Position numbers and translations under genes: made by a program. A model generated the notes under the pieces. It ran no database searches and was not told the DNA's origin. It saw only the letters and a list, made by a program, of their open reading frames with translations. A stretch of 64,000 bases of DNA from Saprospiraceae bacterium. Lineage in GTDB: Bacteria > Bacteroidota > Bacteroidia > Chitinophagales > Saprospiraceae. The DNA lies in assembly GCA_016714025.1 (NCBI GenBank), contig JADJOB010000002.1:355501-419500 (forward strand). Direction: 5' to 3'. Shown piece after piece: positions 8,775-17,836 of this stretch. How positions within the stretch are numbered: position 1 is the first letter of the stretch; each line of letters begins with the position of its first letter.

Positions 8775-9575
8775 TTATTTATTGCTGAGCTTTAAATACT
8801 CTTCCAAAGCCATGGTCATGGAAGGCGTTTCGACAGTAGGGGCTTGAATATCAAGTATCAATCCGGCATCAACGACTGCTTTAGCTGCAGCATTTCCAAA
8901 AGCGGCAATGCGGGTATCTCCTTGCACAAAATCAGCAAAATTGTCAAACAGGGATTTGATTTCTAATTGGCTAAAAAAAACAATGATATCGTATTTGATT
9001 TCTTTTAAATCTGAAAGATTTGCACTCACCGTATGATACATTGGGGATTCATGAAATTTTACTTTCAATGATTTTAAATAATTGGCAACTTCGGGATTGC
9101 CCGTTTCAGAACAGGGTATTAAAAAGGGTCCTGTTTCTTTATGTTTGTTGAAGTAGTTGGTTAATTCAGTAACCGATTTGGTCCCATTAAAAACTTTCCT
9201 TTTTCTAAAAATAATAAATTTTTGCAAGTAGTTTGCAATGGCTTCCGTTGCACAGAAATACTTATTCATTTCATTGATTTTGAAACGCATTTCTTCTGCA
9301 AGTCTGAAGTAATTTTCTATGGCACTCTTACTGGTGAAAATGACATTTGGGTATTCATCGTGCCGTATCCGTTGTCTCCTGAATTCTTTTTCAGTATAAC
9401 CTTCCACTTGAATGAATGGACGCCAATCCACTGTGACATTAAACTTCGTTTCCAATTCGAAATAAGGAGATCGTTCTGGCTTAGGCTGAGATAATAAGAT
9501 GGATTTAACCTTCTTATACCTATTTGTTTTTTTTGCAACGATGGCAGTCGGTTTGGTCGGCATTTCCTTCGGCAT
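8775..9575 (-). CDS. hemD: Uroporphyrinogen-III synthase (HemD-like)
   Basis: 266 residues. It resembles the Bacteroidota HemD group by overall pattern: two Rossmann-like halves, VIFTSKSAIENYFRLAEEM near residues 78-96, a central ATEAIANYLQK segment, and a C-terminal DIIVFFS...IAAFGNAAAKAVVDAG part. HemD closes and flips ring D of hydroxymethylbilane to make uroporphyrinogen III for haem. The family is very divergent, so the call rests on the pattern and on the DUF4271-hemD neighbourhood that recurs in this phylum. Its ATG directly follows the DUF4271 stop codon (TGA-ATG), which implies coupled translation. Confidence 0.82.
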   Translation of the reverse strand: MPKEMPTKPTAIVAKKTNRYKKVKSILLSQPKPERSPYFELETKFNVTVDWRPFIQVEGYTEKEFRRQRIRHDEYPNVIFTSKSAIENYFRLAEEMRFKINEMNKYFCATEAIANYLQKFIIFRKRKVFNGTKSVTELTNYFNKHKETGPFLIPCSETGNPEVANYLKSLKVKFHESPMYHTVSANLSDLKEIKYDIIVFFSQLEIKSLFDNFADFVQGDTRIAAFGNAAAKAVVDAGLILDIQAPTVETPSMTMALEEYLKLSNK

Positions 9576-10499
9576 TCAAAACACGCCCTGCCTTTCCAGA
9601 AATTTGAACATTAAGACAAGGGGTGCAATTTCGAAGGTGCAAAGATACAATAAAAAATGAAAAATGTGCTCCCGCCAAATATTTGCCGAAAAGATAATCT
9701 CCCGCAATTGCCGGTACAGGTATAGGAAAGCAAACAGGCTGATAATGATATAGATAGACTTCTGGGCAATCGCCGGACTGACAAATGTAATCACAAAATC
9801 TGCCGGAATCAGAATAATGGCCATGATACAGGAGAAGATCACTATGCTAAATAAATACCGGTCCGCTTCCTTATAAACTCCATAAATCAAGCCCAATACT
9901 TTTAAACTGATATGGCGAATGCTGTAAATCGTTAAAATAAACAGGGTAATATATAGAATGTAGACAGGTTCTCTGAGTCCTTTAAAATGGATAATAGATA
10001 GATATAAAAACAGACTGATGCCAATAAAGTATAGTCCGTACAATAGATAATAAATTAAAAAATTCTCCTCTTTACTCTCCCGGTATAACAAACTCAGAAA
10101 ATTGAGATTCAATAAGCTCCGATATAACTTAATCGTAACATTCCGGTTGATGTTTAATGCAATGGCTAAAAGAAAACTTAAAAACAAGAGTGCCCAAAAA
10201 AGCAAGGATTGTACATCCGTGGTATTGATTCTGCTGTTGTTTGGTTCCTGAATCCATTTAAAATATTGGATATCCTGCGCACCAGGGGAGCCTTTTATTT
10301 TTTGTGTTTGACCGGGTCTTAATTCAAACGGGTTAATTAAATTGCTTAAGGGTGTTGTATCTATAATTTCTGCAGGGATCTCAGAAGGACTCTTGCTTTT
10401 TATTAATTCAAATGGATTTTGGGACTGTCCGTAGATGGGTTGGACAGCCTGAATCAAGGTCAAACAAATTAGTACGCTTAAAATTCGGATCAGGGGCAT
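9576..10499 (-). CDS. DUF4271 domain-containing membrane protein
   Basis: 307 residues. An N-terminal signal sequence (about residues 1-24, ending near PIYGQ) is followed by a short periplasmic stretch in which NPFEL occurs twice (NPFELIK and NPFELRP). The remaining part, from about residue 85, is a run of six or seven hydrophobic helices that match the DUF4271 family in layout. No function is established for the family. The gene overlaps the response regulator gene by ten bases upstream and abuts hemD downstream, so all four genes form one unit. Confidence 0.8.
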   Translation of the reverse strand: MPLIRILSVLICLTLIQAVQPIYGQSQNPFELIKSKSPSEIPAEIIDTTPLSNLINPFELRPGQTQKIKGSPGAQDIQYFKWIQEPNNSRINTTDVQSLLFWALLFLSFLLAIALNINRNVTIKLYRSLLNLNFLSLLYRESKEENFLIYYLLYGLYFIGISLFLYLSIIHFKGLREPVYILYITLFILTIYSIRHISLKVLGLIYGVYKEADRYLFSIVIFSCIMAIILIPADFVITFVSPAIAQKSIYIIISLFAFLYLYRQLREIIFSANIWREHIFHFLLYLCTFEIAPLVLMFKFLERQGVF

Positions 10500-11179
10500 A
10501 TAAATTTAAATCCGATTCCGTGTATATTATCAATTTTAATGTCCAGGTCTTCACTTAAATATTTTCTCAATCTGGAAATAAATACATCCAAACTTCTTCC
10601 CATAAAATAGTCATCTTCACCCCACAAGGTTTCAAGAATTACTGAACGTTTAATGACTTTATTTTTATTTTTTAATAGAAAACTAAGCAATTCACTTTCG
10701 CGCTGGGTTAAAATTCTCGCATCCTCATTAAGGACCAATTGATATTCAAGCGGCATGTAAATATATTTGCCAACCTGAATTTCCTTTTCTTCAGAAGGCG
10801 CTTCAAATACTTTACTTCTTCTTAAAAAGATTTCTATTTTAAGGATGAGTTCCTCAATGCTAAATGGCTTTGTCAGATAATCATCCCCACCTAATCTAAG
10901 TCCATGGATGCGATCCTCTTTTAATGATTTTGCAGTTAAAAACAAGATAGGTACCTGATGGTCCTTTTTACGGATATTTTCTGCAATAGTAAACCCATCC
11001 ATTTCTGGTAACATGACATCTAGAATGACCAGCTCGAATTTCTCATTTTTAAATTTTTCGAATGCAGCGGCTCCACTGGAACAATGCACAACTTCATAAC
11101 CCTGAAGCTCCAGGTGGTCTTTGGTTATGAATGATAAGGTTTCGTCATCTTCTGCGTAAAGTAATCGCGCTTTTTTCAT
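10490..11179 (-). CDS. OmpR/PhoB-family response regulator
   Basis: 229 residues. The receiver domain (1-120) has the acidic pair Asp11/Asp12 (EDDE), phosphoacceptor Asp54 (VILDVMLPEMDG) and Lys104 (LTKPF). The C-terminal winged helix (~135-229) ends in the usual RLRKYL...GIGFKF hairpin. It overlaps the kinase stop/start as ATGA (4 bases), so the pair is cognate. It resembles the RprY-type regulators of Bacteroidota. Its targets are unknown; co-transcription with DUF4271 and hemD suggests envelope or haem-related control (inference). Confidence 0.94.
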   Translation of the reverse strand: MKKARLLYAEDDETLSFITKDHLELQGYEVVHCSSGAAAFEKFKNEKFELVILDVMLPEMDGFTIAENIRKKDHQVPILFLTAKSLKEDRIHGLRLGGDDYLTKPFSIEELILKIEIFLRRSKVFEAPSEEKEIQVGKYIYMPLEYQLVLNEDARILTQRESELLSFLLKNKNKVIKRSVILETLWGEDDYFMGRSLDVFISRLRKYLSEDLDIKIDNIHGIGFKFICP

Positions 11180-12447
11180 CGATAAGAATTTTTGAGCAAT
11201 ATACGTACAATTGTGCCTTTGTTGTATTCACTGTCTATACTAAGTTCAAAACCATGTTCGTCGCAGATCCTTTTCACATAATACAGCCCAATTCCAAAGC
11301 CTTTTACATTGTGAACATCTCCGGTTGAAACCCGGTAAAATTTTTGAAATAAATACGGAAGCTCGTCTTTTTGAATTCCAATCCCTTGATCTTCAATTTC
11401 TAATAAACAGCTTCCATTTTGGTCCACCGTACGCACCTTAATATGCGGTTGGTCCTTGCTGTATTTGACTGCATTATCCAATAAATTTGAAAATACATTC
11501 ATCATATGAAAGCGATCCGCTTTTACTTTATGGTTCAGGGCTTTTAAATCATACTCCATAGTACCTCCGGTGTCCCGGATTCGCATTTGAAGTTGGTTGC
11601 AAATTTCTTTTAAATTTTCATGAATATCCATTTCTTCTTTACGCAAACTAAATGAAGATGACTCCATTTTCGCAATTTGCAATACCTTCTCTACCTGATC
11701 ATTCAATCGTTGATTTTGATCTTTAATGATCTGGGCATACTGCAACAACCGTTTATCTTCTTCAATTAATGGATGATTTAATAATACATCGGCAGAAATT
11801 TTTATGGAAGATATGGGCGTTTTAAATTCATGCGTCATGTTGTTTACAAAATCCCGCATCAAATCAGAATATCTTTTTTGACGAAGAATAATAAAAATTG
11901 CTCCCGCCAATGTTAAACACGCTGCCAGAATCAATCCTGAAAAGAAAATAACATAGCCTAATTTTTGATATACAAAAGATTCTTTTTCAGGAAACCGAAC
12001 TACAAAATAATTGGTGATATCCGTCTTGCTTGCTTTTTTCTTTTTGTTGGTAATTTTCTTTTTACCCGGAACATTACAACAGTCACTATAGATTAACTCA
12101 TTCGTCGAACAATCATAAATACCATATTCGAATGGGATGTTGATTCCTTGTTTATCAAATTCTGTTTCCAGTAAAACAGCCAGTACCGATTGATCGACAG
12201 GTGTATTTACATTAACAAGATAAAAGTTACCCGATTCTCTAACAATCAGCCCTTTTTCTGTCAATTTGGCTTTATTGTATTTTGCAATCCCATTGGCTGC
12301 ATTTCGCAATGCAATGCTTACCGACTGGTGAAAGCTAGCCTCTTCCTTATTAAAATTTTGTTTAATAAAATAAGCCTGCATTCCTAAAATGCCCAGAATG
12401 ATCAACACACTCAGGATGATTATCGCTGTAATTTTACCAGATGTCAA
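11176..12447 (-). CDS. Sensor histidine kinase
   Basis: 423 residues. TM1 at ~6-28, a periplasmic sensor of about 135 residues, TM2 at ~164-188, then directly the HisKA domain with phosphoacceptor His206 (NNMTHEFKTPISS) and an ATPase domain with NLLDNAVKYS, DQGIGI and GFGIGLYYVKR boxes. There is no HAMP domain. The periplasmic part has Cys113, Cys123 and Cys124, followed by a lysine-rich stretch (131-141). The start is TTG; the reading places TM1 at the extreme N-terminus and the first internal ATG would remove it. It is first gene of the kinase-regulator-DUF4271-hemD operon and resembles RprX-type kinases. Confidence 0.93.
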   Translation of the reverse strand: MTSGKITAIIILSVLIILGILGMQAYFIKQNFNKEEASFHQSVSIALRNAANGIAKYNKAKLTEKGLIVRESGNFYLVNVNTPVDQSVLAVLLETEFDKQGINIPFEYGIYDCSTNELIYSDCCNVPGKKKITNKKKKASKTDITNYFVVRFPEKESFVYQKLGYVIFFSGLILAACLTLAGAIFIILRQKRYSDLMRDFVNNMTHEFKTPISSIKISADVLLNHPLIEEDKRLLQYAQIIKDQNQRLNDQVEKVLQIAKMESSSFSLRKEEMDIHENLKEICNQLQMRIRDTGGTMEYDLKALNHKVKADRFHMMNVFSNLLDNAVKYSKDQPHIKVRTVDQNGSCLLEIEDQGIGIQKDELPYLFQKFYRVSTGDVHNVKGFGIGLYYVKRICDEHGFELSIDSEYNKGTIVRILLKNSYR

Positions 12448-12501
12448 TGCGCTGTTTTATTAATCAATAACTAATTTATACCAGATTGGTTTAAAAATGA
12501 A

Positions 12502-14361
12502 TCAAGCTCCCGCATCCACTAATTCCATCCAACGGGCCTCTTTTTGCCGAATGATCTCCTGAATTTCTGTCAACCGCTTGTTGACCTCAGCCATTTGATC
12601 AATTTGTAAGGTGCCATCAGAAAATTTGCCAACCAAAACATCCCGCTCTGTCAATAATTTTTCCAGCTCTTTTTCTATTTTAATTAACTCTTTTTTCTCT
12701 TGTTGGCCAGTCCGTCTATCTCGGCTTACAGGATCTTTTGGAATATCAGAATTCTTAATTGATTGCTCCTGTTCCTTAACTGCATCCTGCACGTTTCGAT
12801 AGTTGGTATAATTTCCAGGAAAATCTTCAATCACCCCTTCATCCTTCAATACAAAAATATGCTGGACTATCTTATCCATAAAATATCGATCGTGACTGAC
12901 TACCAATACACATCCCGGAAAATCTTGCAAGTATTCTTCCAATACGTTTAAAGTAATAATATCCAAATCATTGGTAGGCTCATCCAGTATTAAAAAATTA
13001 GGATTGGAAATGAGAATTGTCAATAAATACAATCTGCGTTTTTCACCTCCGCTCAATTGAGAAACAAAAACTTGTTGTTGCGGTCTTGGAAATAAAAATC
13101 GCTCAAGCAATGCCTCCGCAGATAGCTTATGTCCTTTCTTTAATGGAATATAATCAGCAATGTCCCGAATGACATCAATGACGCGTTTGTCTTCAATGAT
13201 CTGCAATCCATCTTGTTGATAATATCCAAATTGAACGGTTTCTCCTAAAATTATTTTACCCTGATCCACTTTAGCAGTCCCGGTAAATAGTTTCAACAAA
13301 CTCGTTTTACCGGAACCATTTGGACCAATAATTCCAATTCGATCGGTGGGTTTAAATTTATAACTGAAATTTTTTACAATCCATTTATGATCATAAGATT
13401 TGGAAATATTGTGCAACTCCAAAACTTTAGTACCTAATCGCGGTTGTTCAATTTCAAATTCAATAATTCCCGCTTCTTTAGGTCCAACCAATGATTCTTT
13501 CAGATCATAAAAACGATCTACACGTGCTTTATTTTTAGTTGTCCGGGCCTTGGGCATTCGTCTAACCCAATCCAACTCCTTACGCAATAATTTTTCAGTT
13601 TTATCCCGGTAGCTTTCTTCGTTTTGCATACGAATCGCCTTTTTTTCCAAGAAGGTCTCATAATCTCCTTGATACTTGTATAAAACTCCCCGATCCAGTT
13701 CATAAATCTGGTTGCAGACATTATTTAGAAAATAGCGATCATGCGTAACCATCAGCAAGGTAATCTGAGAACTTTCCAAATATTTTTCCAACCATTCGAT
13801 CATTTCCAAATCCAGGTGATTGGTAGGTTCATCAAGAATTAAAAATTCAGGTTTTCCACATAAAATCCGAACCATGGCCAAACGCTTTTTTTGTCCGCCA
13901 CTTAGATTTCTAACTTTAAAATTAAAATCCGGTAATTGAAATTTTCCAAACAATTCCCGCATGGTAGTATCCAATTCCCAGGCATGATGTTCATCCATTT
14001 GGGCCAATGCCTCTTCCATTTCCTTTTGATCGTGGGTATGTTGTGCATGATACAGGGCTTTCAGGGGAGCCATCCAGGCTTCATTGGCATTTAATATCGC
14101 ATCTAATAAACTGTCATCCGGGCTAAAATCAGGGTCCTGACTCAAATACCCGATCCGAATGTCTTTATTGATATACATGCTTGCCAAATCACCATCCGGA
14201 CTATCGATTCCGGCAATGATCCGAATCAAAGATGACTTTCCGCTGCCATTCCGGGCTACAATTGCTGCTTTGTCACCCTGACTGATCGCAATTGCCAGAT
14301 CTTCAAATAAAGTCTTTTCACCAAATTTTTTAGTGATATGTTCAAAATTGAGATAATTCAC
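12502..14361 (-). CDS. ABC-F family ATPase (Uup-like)
   Basis: 619 residues with two ABC domains and no membrane segments. Domain 1: Walker A ARNGSGKSS, signature LSGGQKKRL, Walker B DEPTNHLD. Domain 2: GPNGSGKTS, LSGGEKRRL, DEPTNDLD. The linker between them is charged and helical (MPKARTTKNKARVDRF). A C-terminal coiled coil from about residue 555 is the feature of Uup. ABC-F proteins act on the ribosome; Uup has been linked to ribosome function and precise excision of transposons in E. coli. It is followed at its start side by the tandem repeat block. Confidence 0.9.
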   Translation of the reverse strand: MNYLNFEHITKKFGEKTLFEDLAIAISQGDKAAIVARNGSGKSSLIRIIAGIDSPDGDLASMYINKDIRIGYLSQDPDFSPDDSLLDAILNANEAWMAPLKALYHAQHTHDQKEMEEALAQMDEHHAWELDTTMRELFGKFQLPDFNFKVRNLSGGQKKRLAMVRILCGKPEFLILDEPTNHLDLEMIEWLEKYLESSQITLLMVTHDRYFLNNVCNQIYELDRGVLYKYQGDYETFLEKKAIRMQNEESYRDKTEKLLRKELDWVRRMPKARTTKNKARVDRFYDLKESLVGPKEAGIIEFEIEQPRLGTKVLELHNISKSYDHKWIVKNFSYKFKPTDRIGIIGPNGSGKTSLLKLFTGTAKVDQGKIILGETVQFGYYQQDGLQIIEDKRVIDVIRDIADYIPLKKGHKLSAEALLERFLFPRPQQQVFVSQLSGGEKRRLYLLTILISNPNFLILDEPTNDLDIITLNVLEEYLQDFPGCVLVVSHDRYFMDKIVQHIFVLKDEGVIEDFPGNYTNYRNVQDAVKEQEQSIKNSDIPKDPVSRDRRTGQQEKKELIKIEKELEKLLTERDVLVGKFSDGTLQIDQMAEVNKRLTEIQEIIRQKEARWMELVDAGA

Positions 14362-14480
14362 GGCTGCAAAGAAAAGAAAATCCTCGTTAAGAAGATTGTT
14401 ATGACTTATAAATAGGATAAATGATTGTCATTTGCTCTAAAAGAATTTAAAAATTAAAATGTAGCTTTTTCCTTCTATGT

Positions 14481-14857
14481 TTTCTTTATACCAATGTGCC
14501 TATATGGTTCAATCATAATTTTTTTTTGAAACACATAGGGACATAGGAACATAGATACATAGAATTGATTTCTTCTTGATTAACTATTGTTTCCTAAATC
14601 CCTATGTGCCTATGTGGTTCAATCATAATTTTTTTGAAACACTTAGGGACATAGGATCATAGATACATAGAATTGATTTCTTCTTGATTAACTATTGTTT
14701 CCTAAATCCCTATGTACCTATGTGGTTCAATCATAATTTTTTTGGAACACATAGGAACATAGAAACATAGAATTGATTTTATTTTTGATTAACCATTGTT
14801 TCCTAAATCTCTATGGTCCTGTATGGATCAATTCCAATCTTTTTTGGAAAACATCGG
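14481..14857. repeat. Tandem repeat block, four copies of a ~108-bp unit, each with an internal inverted repeat
   Basis: Copies begin at 14481, 14590, 14698 and 14799, giving spacings of 109, 108 and 101 bases; the fourth is partial. Each full unit runs TTTCCTAAATC, CCTATGTGCCTATGTGG, TTCAATCATAATTTTTTT, GAAACACATAGGGACATAGG, ATTGATTT..TTGATTAACTATTG. The first and second CCTATGTG-type blocks are reverse complements: in copy 2 bases 14599-14620 pair with 14636-14656 around a 15-base loop. Copies 2 and 3 are almost identical; copies 1 and 4 are more diverged. The rest of the 14362-14862 gap (14362-14480) is plain AT-rich sequence. Spacerless tandem layout excludes a CRISPR array. Confidence 0.95.
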
Positions 14858-14862
14858 TATTT

Positions 14863-15789
14863 CTAATATCGCTCCCCCTGAATCCCGATTTTAAATCCTT
14901 CGTTTAAAACTTCTTTTTGGTAACGCTTTGACCAAATTAATGGATTGGTATGATTCATGTGAATGAAAACAATTTTGGATTTACACGCTTTTGATTCGTT
15001 GAGGAACAAATCCATAGTTTCTTTAACAGTAGGATGCGGGACCTCCTGAATATTCCGTGATTTTAATTCATCCATTGAATAAAAAGTAGCATCTAAAAAA
15101 GCAAGGTCCACATTTTTAACTTCGTCCACTATGTTGCGATTCCATAAATTCCATTTGTCAATATCCGGTATAAACAAATAGGATTTTCCTCCACTGTTTA
15201 TTTTAAATCCTGCGGTCTCTGAAAACTCATCGCGATGCGGCACAGTAAATGCCGTAACTGATAAAGAAGCAGAAAGTACAATTTTTTGATCCGGATTAAT
15301 CGCTTGTAATACAATGTTATTAAGTTTTACTAACTGACTCCACGGACCATTCTCTTTAATAAAATTGCAAAAGCGTTCCAAACCAAATACTGGAATTTCT
15401 TTTGAATTTTTTACTTCCCTTCCCAATTGCATCAATCCACTGTAATGACCGATGTGTGCATGCGTAATAAAAATGCCATCAGGCATGAGTGGGTATTGAT
15501 TGTTCGTTAGTTGATTAAACAAATGAATCTGTTTTGAAATATCTGGAGTCGCTTCAAACAAATACCACTTTTTATTTTGTGGATCGATTACAGCCAGTGA
15601 CACCCCCATGCGCGCTTTTTTGGAATCCTTCCAGGCAGGCTTACAGCAATTGGCTTCACATCCCATATGCGGATAGGATCCATCTTGAGCAATTCCTAAT
15701 AAGAGAACGGTTGAACTATCTTGAGCGCTTAGGTTCCAATTAAAAGAGAACATAAAAAGAAGAAACCATAATTCACAAAACGACTTCAT
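14863..15789 (-). CDS. Secreted PqqB-like MBL-fold metallo-hydrolase
   Basis: 308 residues. An N-terminal signal peptide (~1-22, ending FNWNLSAQ) indicates export. The body is a metallo-beta-lactamase fold resembling PqqB (LLGIAQDGSYPHMGC near the start, FEATPDISKQI). The metal motif reads THAHIGHYSGL: His110, His112 and His115 are present but Asp114 of HxHxDH is Gly. A Cys cluster at 44, 48 and 49 resembles the Cys motif of PqqB. No other pqq gene is nearby, so a role in PQQ synthesis is not supported; a periplasmic hydrolase of unknown substrate is more likely. The gene ends two bases after the uvrB start region, on the same strand. Confidence 0.78.
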   Translation of the reverse strand: MKSFCELWFLLFMFSFNWNLSAQDSSTVLLLGIAQDGSYPHMGCEANCCKPAWKDSKKARMGVSLAVIDPQNKKWYLFEATPDISKQIHLFNQLTNNQYPLMPDGIFITHAHIGHYSGLMQLGREVKNSKEIPVFGLERFCNFIKENGPWSQLVKLNNIVLQAINPDQKIVLSASLSVTAFTVPHRDEFSETAGFKINSGGKSYLFIPDIDKWNLWNRNIVDEVKNVDLAFLDATFYSMDELKSRNIQEVPHPTVKETMDLFLNESKACKSKIVFIHMNHTNPLIWSKRYQKEVLNEGFKIGIQGERY

Positions 15790-15791
15790 AG

Positions 15792-17810
15792 TTAAATTTC
15801 TTTCAATCGTTTTTTTAATGCATTCATTTCATCCCGGTGGGAGGCAGCCTGAATGAAATCAAGATCTTTAGCTGCTTGTTTCATTTTTAATTCTGTTTGT
15901 TGAATGAGTTTTTCCAATTGATCCCGATTCATATATGCAACCAATGGATCGGCTGCAATATTTGTTTCATCTTTTTCAAAATAAACTTTGGAATGTCCCC
16001 TCATATCCAGAATCGAACTCTTATGCATGATTTCTTCCCTCGTTTTACTGAGGGTTTGTGGAGTAATCTGGTGTTCTTCATTGTAAGCCATTTGGATAAT
16101 GCGCCGACGATTGGTTTCATCAATAGTCCGCTGCATGGAATCGGTGATTTTATCTGCATAAAACAACACCAGTCCGTTGACGTTTCTTGCTGCACGTCCC
16201 GCAGTTTGTGTCAGGGATCTGTCATTTCTTAAAAATCCTTCTTTATCTGCATCCAATATTGCTACTAAAGAAACTTCAGGCAAATCCAATCCTTCCCGCA
16301 ACAAATTAACTCCCACCAGTACATCAAATTCACCCAAACGCAAATCGCGCAAAATTTCTACACGTTCCATGGTATCAATTTCTGAGTGGATGTATTTACA
16401 CAAAATATTCAATCCTTGAAAATATTTACTCAATTCCTCAGCCATTCGTTTTGTCAGTGTTGTTACCAACACACGTTCTGATTTTGCTTTTCGCTGTTGA
16501 ATTTCATGCATTAAATCATCAATCTGATTAAAAGACGGACGGATTTCAATTGGAGGATCTAATAAACCGGTGGGTCGTACTACTTGTTCGACAAATACAC
16601 CTTCTGTTTGTGTCAATTCATAATTCCCAGGCGTTGCACTGACGTAAATAACCTGATTGATTTGTTGTTCAAATTCATCAAAATTTAAAGGTCGGTTATC
16701 CAAAGCAGATGGAAGTCGAAATCCAAATTGCACCAGGTTTTGTTTCCGGGCCCGGTCGCCTCCCCACATTCCCCGTATTTGTGGGATTGTTACGTGGCTT
16801 TCGTCAACAATTAATAAATAATCATCCGGAAAATAATCCAACAAGCAAAAGGGTCGGGTACCTGGAACTCTGCCATCAAAAAAACGGGAGTAGTTTTCAA
16901 TTCCACTGCAATAGCCTAATTCGCGAATCATTTCCAAATCAAATTGCGTTCGTTCTTCAATCCGCTTCGCTTCCAAATATTTTCGTTCAGATTCAAAATA
17001 TATTTTTTGGGCTCGCAATTCATCTTCAATAGAATAAATGATGTTTTTCAAACGGTCCTTAGGTGCTACATATAAATTTGCTGGAAAAATGGCAGCATGA
17101 TCCATGCTCGTGACCCGTTTGCCGCTGCTTAATTCAATTTGATCAATGTTTTCAATTTCATCTCCAAAAAAATGAATGCGGTAGCCATAATCCGCATAGG
17201 GTAAATGAATATCCACCGTATCGCCTTTGACCCTGAATTCTCCCCGGTTTAATTGGGTTTCTGTACGGCTGTATAAACTATCTACCAGTTTGTATAAAAA
17301 TGCATTGCGGGGATAAACTTGTCCTTTTTGAATCCGGATAATTCCAGTTTTATAATCCTCCGGATTACCCATACCAAAAATACAGGAAACGGTTGCCACA
17401 ATAATGATATCTCTGCGGCCGGAAAGCAAGGAGGAAGTTGCTTTTAAACGCAATTTGTCGACCTCTTCATTGATCATTAGATCCTTTTCAATAAAGGTAT
17501 CGGTTACAGACAGGTAGGCTTCCGGTTGGTAATAATCGTAATAGGAAACAAAATACTCCACAGCATTATCCGGAAAAAATTCTTTGAATTCTCCGTACAA
17601 TTGTGCGGTCAAGGTTTTATTGTGCGTCATCACCAAGGTTGGTTTATTGACCTGGGCGATTACATTGGCAACGGTGAAGGTTTTACCCGATCCGGTTACC
17701 CCCAATAAAACCTGTTGACGCTCCTGCTTGTTAATCCCATCAACCAATTGTTCGATGGCCTGTGGTTGATCACCGGTAGGTTTGTAAACAGATTCTAGTT
17801 TAAACGTCAT
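15792..17810 (-). CDS. uvrB: Excinuclease ABC subunit B
   Basis: 672 residues, full length. UvrB verifies DNA damage delivered by UvrA and recruits UvrC for incision in nucleotide excision repair. Features: Walker A GVTGSGKT at 37-44, the damage-probing beta-hairpin YYDYYQPEAY near 92-101, helicase motif II DESH, motif VI QTAGRAARN, and a C-terminal UVR domain (QLEKLIQQTELKMKQAAKDL) that binds UvrC. The start is separated by 26 bases from the divergent alpha/beta hydrolase gene. The MBL-fold gene follows after two bases. Confidence 0.98.
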   Translation of the reverse strand: MTFKLESVYKPTGDQPQAIEQLVDGINKQERQQVLLGVTGSGKTFTVANVIAQVNKPTLVMTHNKTLTAQLYGEFKEFFPDNAVEYFVSYYDYYQPEAYLSVTDTFIEKDLMINEEVDKLRLKATSSLLSGRRDIIIVATVSCIFGMGNPEDYKTGIIRIQKGQVYPRNAFLYKLVDSLYSRTETQLNRGEFRVKGDTVDIHLPYADYGYRIHFFGDEIENIDQIELSSGKRVTSMDHAAIFPANLYVAPKDRLKNIIYSIEDELRAQKIYFESERKYLEAKRIEERTQFDLEMIRELGYCSGIENYSRFFDGRVPGTRPFCLLDYFPDDYLLIVDESHVTIPQIRGMWGGDRARKQNLVQFGFRLPSALDNRPLNFDEFEQQINQVIYVSATPGNYELTQTEGVFVEQVVRPTGLLDPPIEIRPSFNQIDDLMHEIQQRKAKSERVLVTTLTKRMAEELSKYFQGLNILCKYIHSEIDTMERVEILRDLRLGEFDVLVGVNLLREGLDLPEVSLVAILDADKEGFLRNDRSLTQTAGRAARNVNGLVLFYADKITDSMQRTIDETNRRRIIQMAYNEEHQITPQTLSKTREEIMHKSSILDMRGHSKVYFEKDETNIAADPLVAYMNRDQLEKLIQQTELKMKQAAKDLDFIQAASHRDEMNALKKRLKEI

Positions 17811-17836
17811 AACAAAACGGTAAAAATAAGCCCCGA

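Noticed and set aside
14481..14857. CRISPR-like periodic repeats
   Set aside because: Units are ~101-109 bases and directly adjacent without unique spacers, and no cas gene is near. It is a tandem repeat.
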